Source: Pseudomonadota bacterium
Lineage (GTDB): Bacteria > Pseudomonadota > Alphaproteobacteria > Caulobacterales > Aquidulcibacteraceae
NCBI GenBank assembly: GCA_023410295.1
Contig: JAEYPY010000099.1
Coordinates: 1 to 15,575, forward strand
DNA length: 15,575 nucleotides
Direction of reading: 5' to 3'
In this document: piece after piece, positions 13,398 through 15,575 of the stretch
Layout of the letters: every line of letters starts with the position of its first letter
How positions within the stretch are numbered: the first letter of the stretch is position 1
Made by a program: the position numbers and the translations under genes
The notes under the pieces: generated by a model
The model's database searches: none
The model's input: only the letters and a program-made list of their open reading frames with translations
What the model was told of the DNA's origin: nothing

Positions 13398-14452
13398 TGA
13401 GCGAGCCGGCAGAAGCGACGGATTGGGAAACAGCGGGCGCGGAGGGCGAGCCCCAAAGCGCCGAGCGCATCCTCAATCAGGATGAAATCGACAGCCTGCT
13501 CGGATTCGGCCTCTCCGAAGACGACAGCGGCGCCCGGACCGGCGTGCGCGCCATCATCAATTCGGCGCTGGTCTCGTACGAGCGTTTGCCGATGCTCGAA
13601 ATCGTCTTCGACCGCCTGGTGCGGTTGATGACGACGAGCTTGCGCAATTTCACATCCGACAACGTCGAAGTCAGCTTGGACCAGATCACCTCGATCAGGT
13701 TCGGCGACTATCTGAACTCGATCCCATTGCCTGCGATCATCGCCGTATTCCGCGCCGAGCAGCTGGATAATTTCGGCCTCGTCACCGTCGACTCCAGCCT
13801 GATCTACTCGATCGTCGATGTGCTGCTGGGCGGGCGGCGAGGCGCGGCGACAACGCGCGTGGAAGGGCGGCCCTACACCACGATCGAGCGCACGCTGGTC
13901 ACGCGGATGATCGAAGTTGTGCTGAACGATGCGCGCCAGGCGTTCGCGCCGCTGACGGAAGTCAATTTCTCGCTCGATCGGATCGAGACCAATCCGCGCT
14001 TCGCCGCCATCGCGCGTCCGCCGAACGCGGCCATCGTCGTGAAGCTCAGGATCGACATGGAAGATCGCGGCGGGCGACTTGAGCTACTGTTGCCGTACGC
14101 GACGCTCGAGCCCATCCGTAAAATGCTGCTTCAACAATTCATGGGCGAGAAGTTCGGCCGCGACAATATCTGGGAAGGCCACCTCGCCAGCGAACTCTGG
14201 AACACCAAGCTCGAAGTGCGCGCCGTGCTCGATGAGTTGAAGCAGCCGCTGAAGAAGGTGCTGGATCTCAAAGTCGGCGACACGCTGATGCTGGACGCCG
14301 CGCCCGACCAGACCGTCAAGCTGAAGTGCGGCGCAGTAGAATTAAGCGAAGGCCGCGTCGGCCGCATGAGCCATTCTCTGGCCGTGCGTGTGGAGCGCGC
14401 GATCACGCCTGCATCGCAGCAGGCTGTCATGAAATTAGGAGGCAAGCCATGA
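13397..14452 (+). CDS. fliM: Flagellar motor switch protein FliM
   Basis: A 351-residue protein. Residues 26-36 (LNQDEIDSLLG) are the conserved N-terminal motif that binds phosphorylated CheY. The middle domain runs from INSALVSYERLPMLEIVFDRLVRLMTTSLRN and includes the LLGGRRG motif near residue 145. The C-terminal SpoA-like FliN-binding domain includes LEVRAVLDELKQPLKKVLDLKVGDTLMLD. FliM forms the C-ring with FliG and FliN and sets the direction of rotation. The start uses TAATG overlap with fliL, and the end shares ATGA with the next gene. No fliN lies directly downstream within the window. Confidence 0.97.
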   Translation: MSEPAEATDWETAGAEGEPQSAERILNQDEIDSLLGFGLSEDDSGARTGVRAIINSALVSYERLPMLEIVFDRLVRLMTTSLRNFTSDNVEVSLDQITSIRFGDYLNSIPLPAIIAVFRAEQLDNFGLVTVDSSLIYSIVDVLLGGRRGAATTRVEGRPYTTIERTLVTRMIEVVLNDARQAFAPLTEVNFSLDRIETNPRFAAIARPPNAAIVVKLRIDMEDRGGRLELLLPYATLEPIRKMLLQQFMGEKFGRDNIWEGHLASELWNTKLEVRAVLDELKQPLKKVLDLKVGDTLMLDAAPDQTVKLKCGAVELSEGRVGRMSHSLAVRVERAITPASQQAVMKLGGKP

Positions 14453-14763
14453 GCCCGATTACGCTTGGCATCGAGATCGTGCTCGCGCTGATGCTGGCCG
14501 CGTGCCTGTTCTATTTCTGGCGGCTCGACCGCAAACTGGCGGCGCTGCGCACCGGACAGGACGGCATTCGCGCCGCAGCGGCCGAACTGATGCAGGCGAC
14601 GCAGGCGGCGGAAACTGCGGTGCGCAATCTGCGCATGACGGCGCAGGAAGCGGGGCGTGATCTGCAGGCGCGCATCAATGACGCGCGCTCGACAGCCGAT
14701 CGCCTTGGTCTCGGCGCTGGACGCATCCGCTCGACCGCGGATGTCGCGCGCGGCCGCCTCTGA
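14449..14763 (+). CDS. DUF6468-like single-TM protein of the fliM operon
   Basis: A 104-residue protein with one N-terminal TM segment (~4-22, TLGIEIVLALMLAACLFYFWRL), then a cytoplasmic or periplasmic helix of ~75 residues with heptad-like Ala/Leu spacing (LDRKLAALRTGQDGIRAAAAELMQATQAAETAVRNLR). This pattern and its position after fliM match the DUF6468 proteins of alphaproteobacterial flagellar operons, which have no assigned function. The start shares ATGA with the fliM stop and has AGGAGG upstream (14437-14442). The next gene overlaps by one base (TGATG). A motor- or stator-associated role is inferred from context only. Confidence 0.75.
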   Translation: MSPITLGIEIVLALMLAACLFYFWRLDRKLAALRTGQDGIRAAAAELMQATQAAETAVRNLRMTAQEAGRDLQARINDARSTADRLGLGAGRIRSTADVARGRL

Positions 14764-15485
14764 TGTTCGAACGATTGCAAAGCATGCTTGCGACGAAGCC
14801 CAAACCCGCGAAGGCGCAGGGGAGCGTCCGTCTGCTGCCGGCGGCGATGGTGACGGTCGCCGCGGTGCTCGGCCTCAAGGCTGTGGCCATGGCCGAAGGC
14901 GTCGCCGAAACGGCCAGCGCCACGTCGGCCGAAGCGGAGCACGCAGAGACGGCGCCGATGGAAGCCGCAGCGGCGGCGACGAGCGCGATGCAATGCGAGG
15001 CGCCGAGCTTGGCTGAGATGGCGGGGCTTTCTGCATCGGAAGTGCAGGTGCTGCAGGCGTTGAGCGCGCGCCGCGAGACGCTCGACGCGCGCGGTGAGCA
15101 ATTAGAGACGCAAGACGCGCTGATGCTGGCGGCCGAGCAGCGCTTGAACGAGCGGTTGGCGGAGCTGCGTCAGCTGGAAACCACGGTGAACGATCTCCTG
15201 GGCCGGCTCGATCAGGAGCAGGAGACGCGGCTGGCCGCGCTGGTCGATGTGTATCAGCGAATGCGCGCCAAGGACGCCGCCGAGGTGTTCGATGGGCTCG
15301 ACGACGCAACGCTGGTGCAGGTCGCCAGCCGCATGCGCCAAGCCAACCTCGCCGAAGTGATGGGGCGCATGAGTCCAGATCGCGCCCGCGCGCTAACGCA
15401 GATGCTGGCCGATCGCGCGCGCCCGCCGCGGGGCGGGGAGGAGCTGCTCTCGCGTGCGCGCGGCGCGCCGGATACCGGACGTTAA
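14763..15485 (+). CDS. motE: MotE-like periplasmic motor protein
   Basis: A 240-residue protein. A hydrophobic N-terminal segment (~22-43, VRLLPAAMVTVAAVLGLKAVAM) acts as signal anchor. An Ala/Glu-rich low-complexity linker (~44-75) follows, then a long coiled coil (~95-155, VLQALSARRETLDARGEQLETQDALMLAAEQRLNERLAELRQLE). The C-terminal MgtE-N/FliG-like repeat reads VYQRMRAKDAAEVFDGLDDATLVQVASRMRQANLAEVMGRMSPDRARALTQMLAD. This layout is that of MotE, the periplasmic chaperone for MotC in Sinorhizobium, and of related proteins near fliM in other alphaproteobacteria. No motC is in the window, so its partner here is unknown. It starts within the upstream stop codon (TGATG), implying coupled translation. 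Confidence 0.83.
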   Translation: MFERLQSMLATKPKPAKAQGSVRLLPAAMVTVAAVLGLKAVAMAEGVAETASATSAEAEHAETAPMEAAAAATSAMQCEAPSLAEMAGLSASEVQVLQALSARRETLDARGEQLETQDALMLAAEQRLNERLAELRQLETTVNDLLGRLDQEQETRLAALVDVYQRMRAKDAAEVFDGLDDATLVQVASRMRQANLAEVMGRMSPDRARALTQMLADRARPPRGGEELLSRARGAPDTGR

Positions 15486-15535
15486 ACACGCGCTTAACGC
15501 GCTTGAGACGAGGATGAGCGGACAGACGCGCTGAA

Positions 15536-15575
15536 ATGAAGGCCTTGCGCTCACCATTGGCGATCGCTGCTGCAG
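15536..15575 (+). CDS. Possible 5' end of a further gene (cut by window edge)
   Basis: From the ATG at 15536 the frame stays open to the window end (MKALRSPLAIAAA), which reads like the start of a signal peptide. No Shine-Dalgarno sequence is clear. A GACGAGG at 15507-15513 instead precedes a 7-codon mini-frame (15514-15534) whose TGA ends one base before this ATG. Too little is present to name it. Confidence 0.3.
   Translation, partial: MKALRSPLAIAAA

Noticed and set aside
15482..15498. TTAA ... TTAAC resembling a CtrA box after motE
   Set aside because: The spacer is 8 bases, not 7, and the first TTAA is part of the motE stop region. It may still matter if a gene starts at 15536.

Overview
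The window is a chromosomal flagellar region from a GC-rich alphaproteobacterium of the Caulobacterales/Hyphomonadaceae type. The evidence for that placement is the divergent fliX-flgI pair, a FlbY-type FlgN-like protein, a cysteine-depleted DksA, a DUF6468-like gene plus a MotE-like gene after fliM, CtrA-type TTAA-N7-TTAA boxes, and a sigma-54 (-24/-12) promoter before flgF. No insertion sequence, CRISPR array, tRNA or rRNA is visible, and no gene-free stretch exceeds about 185 bases.

Layout. (1) 38-1206 (+): a small FlaG-like protein, then a 244-residue protein with a flagellin-like C-terminus, preceded by a CtrA box and a leader hairpin. (2) 1207-1330: two opposed arrays of 7-bp repeats between convergent genes. 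(3) 1331-2593 (-): an unrecognised two-TM protein. (4) 2707-4611 (-): flgI, a rod-binding protein (CheL/FlgJ-N type) and flbY, overlapping. (5) 4700-6115 (+): fliX, dksA and a DUF2214 membrane protein. (6) 6187-9652 (+): an acyl-CoA synthetase-like enzyme, a zinc alcohol dehydrogenase and a small membrane protein. These are metabolic or accessory genes between flagellar blocks. (7) 9694-12569 (-): flgF-flgG-flgA-flgH, tightly packed. (8) 12753-15485 (+): fliL-fliM-DUF6468-like-motE, each overlapping the next by 1-4 bases. A possible further gene begins at 15536.

How the genes fit together. FliM is the switch/C-ring protein. FliL and MotE act at the stator side. FlgF and FlgG make the rod; FlgA assists the P-ring made by FlgI; FlgH makes the L-ring. 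FlbY and the rod-binding protein are assembly factors. FliX is the checkpoint regulator known in Caulobacter to couple basal-body assembly to FlbD/sigma-54-dependent late genes. The sigma-54 promoter at flgF and the CtrA boxes at other units fit that hierarchy.

I found no clearly new multi-gene system. The least explained items are the flagellin-like gene with its structured leader, the two-TM protein, the heptamer-repeat inverted array, the palindrome-embedded and nearly leaderless flgF promoter, and a strong terminator facing the 'wrong' way before the alcohol dehydrogenase gene.
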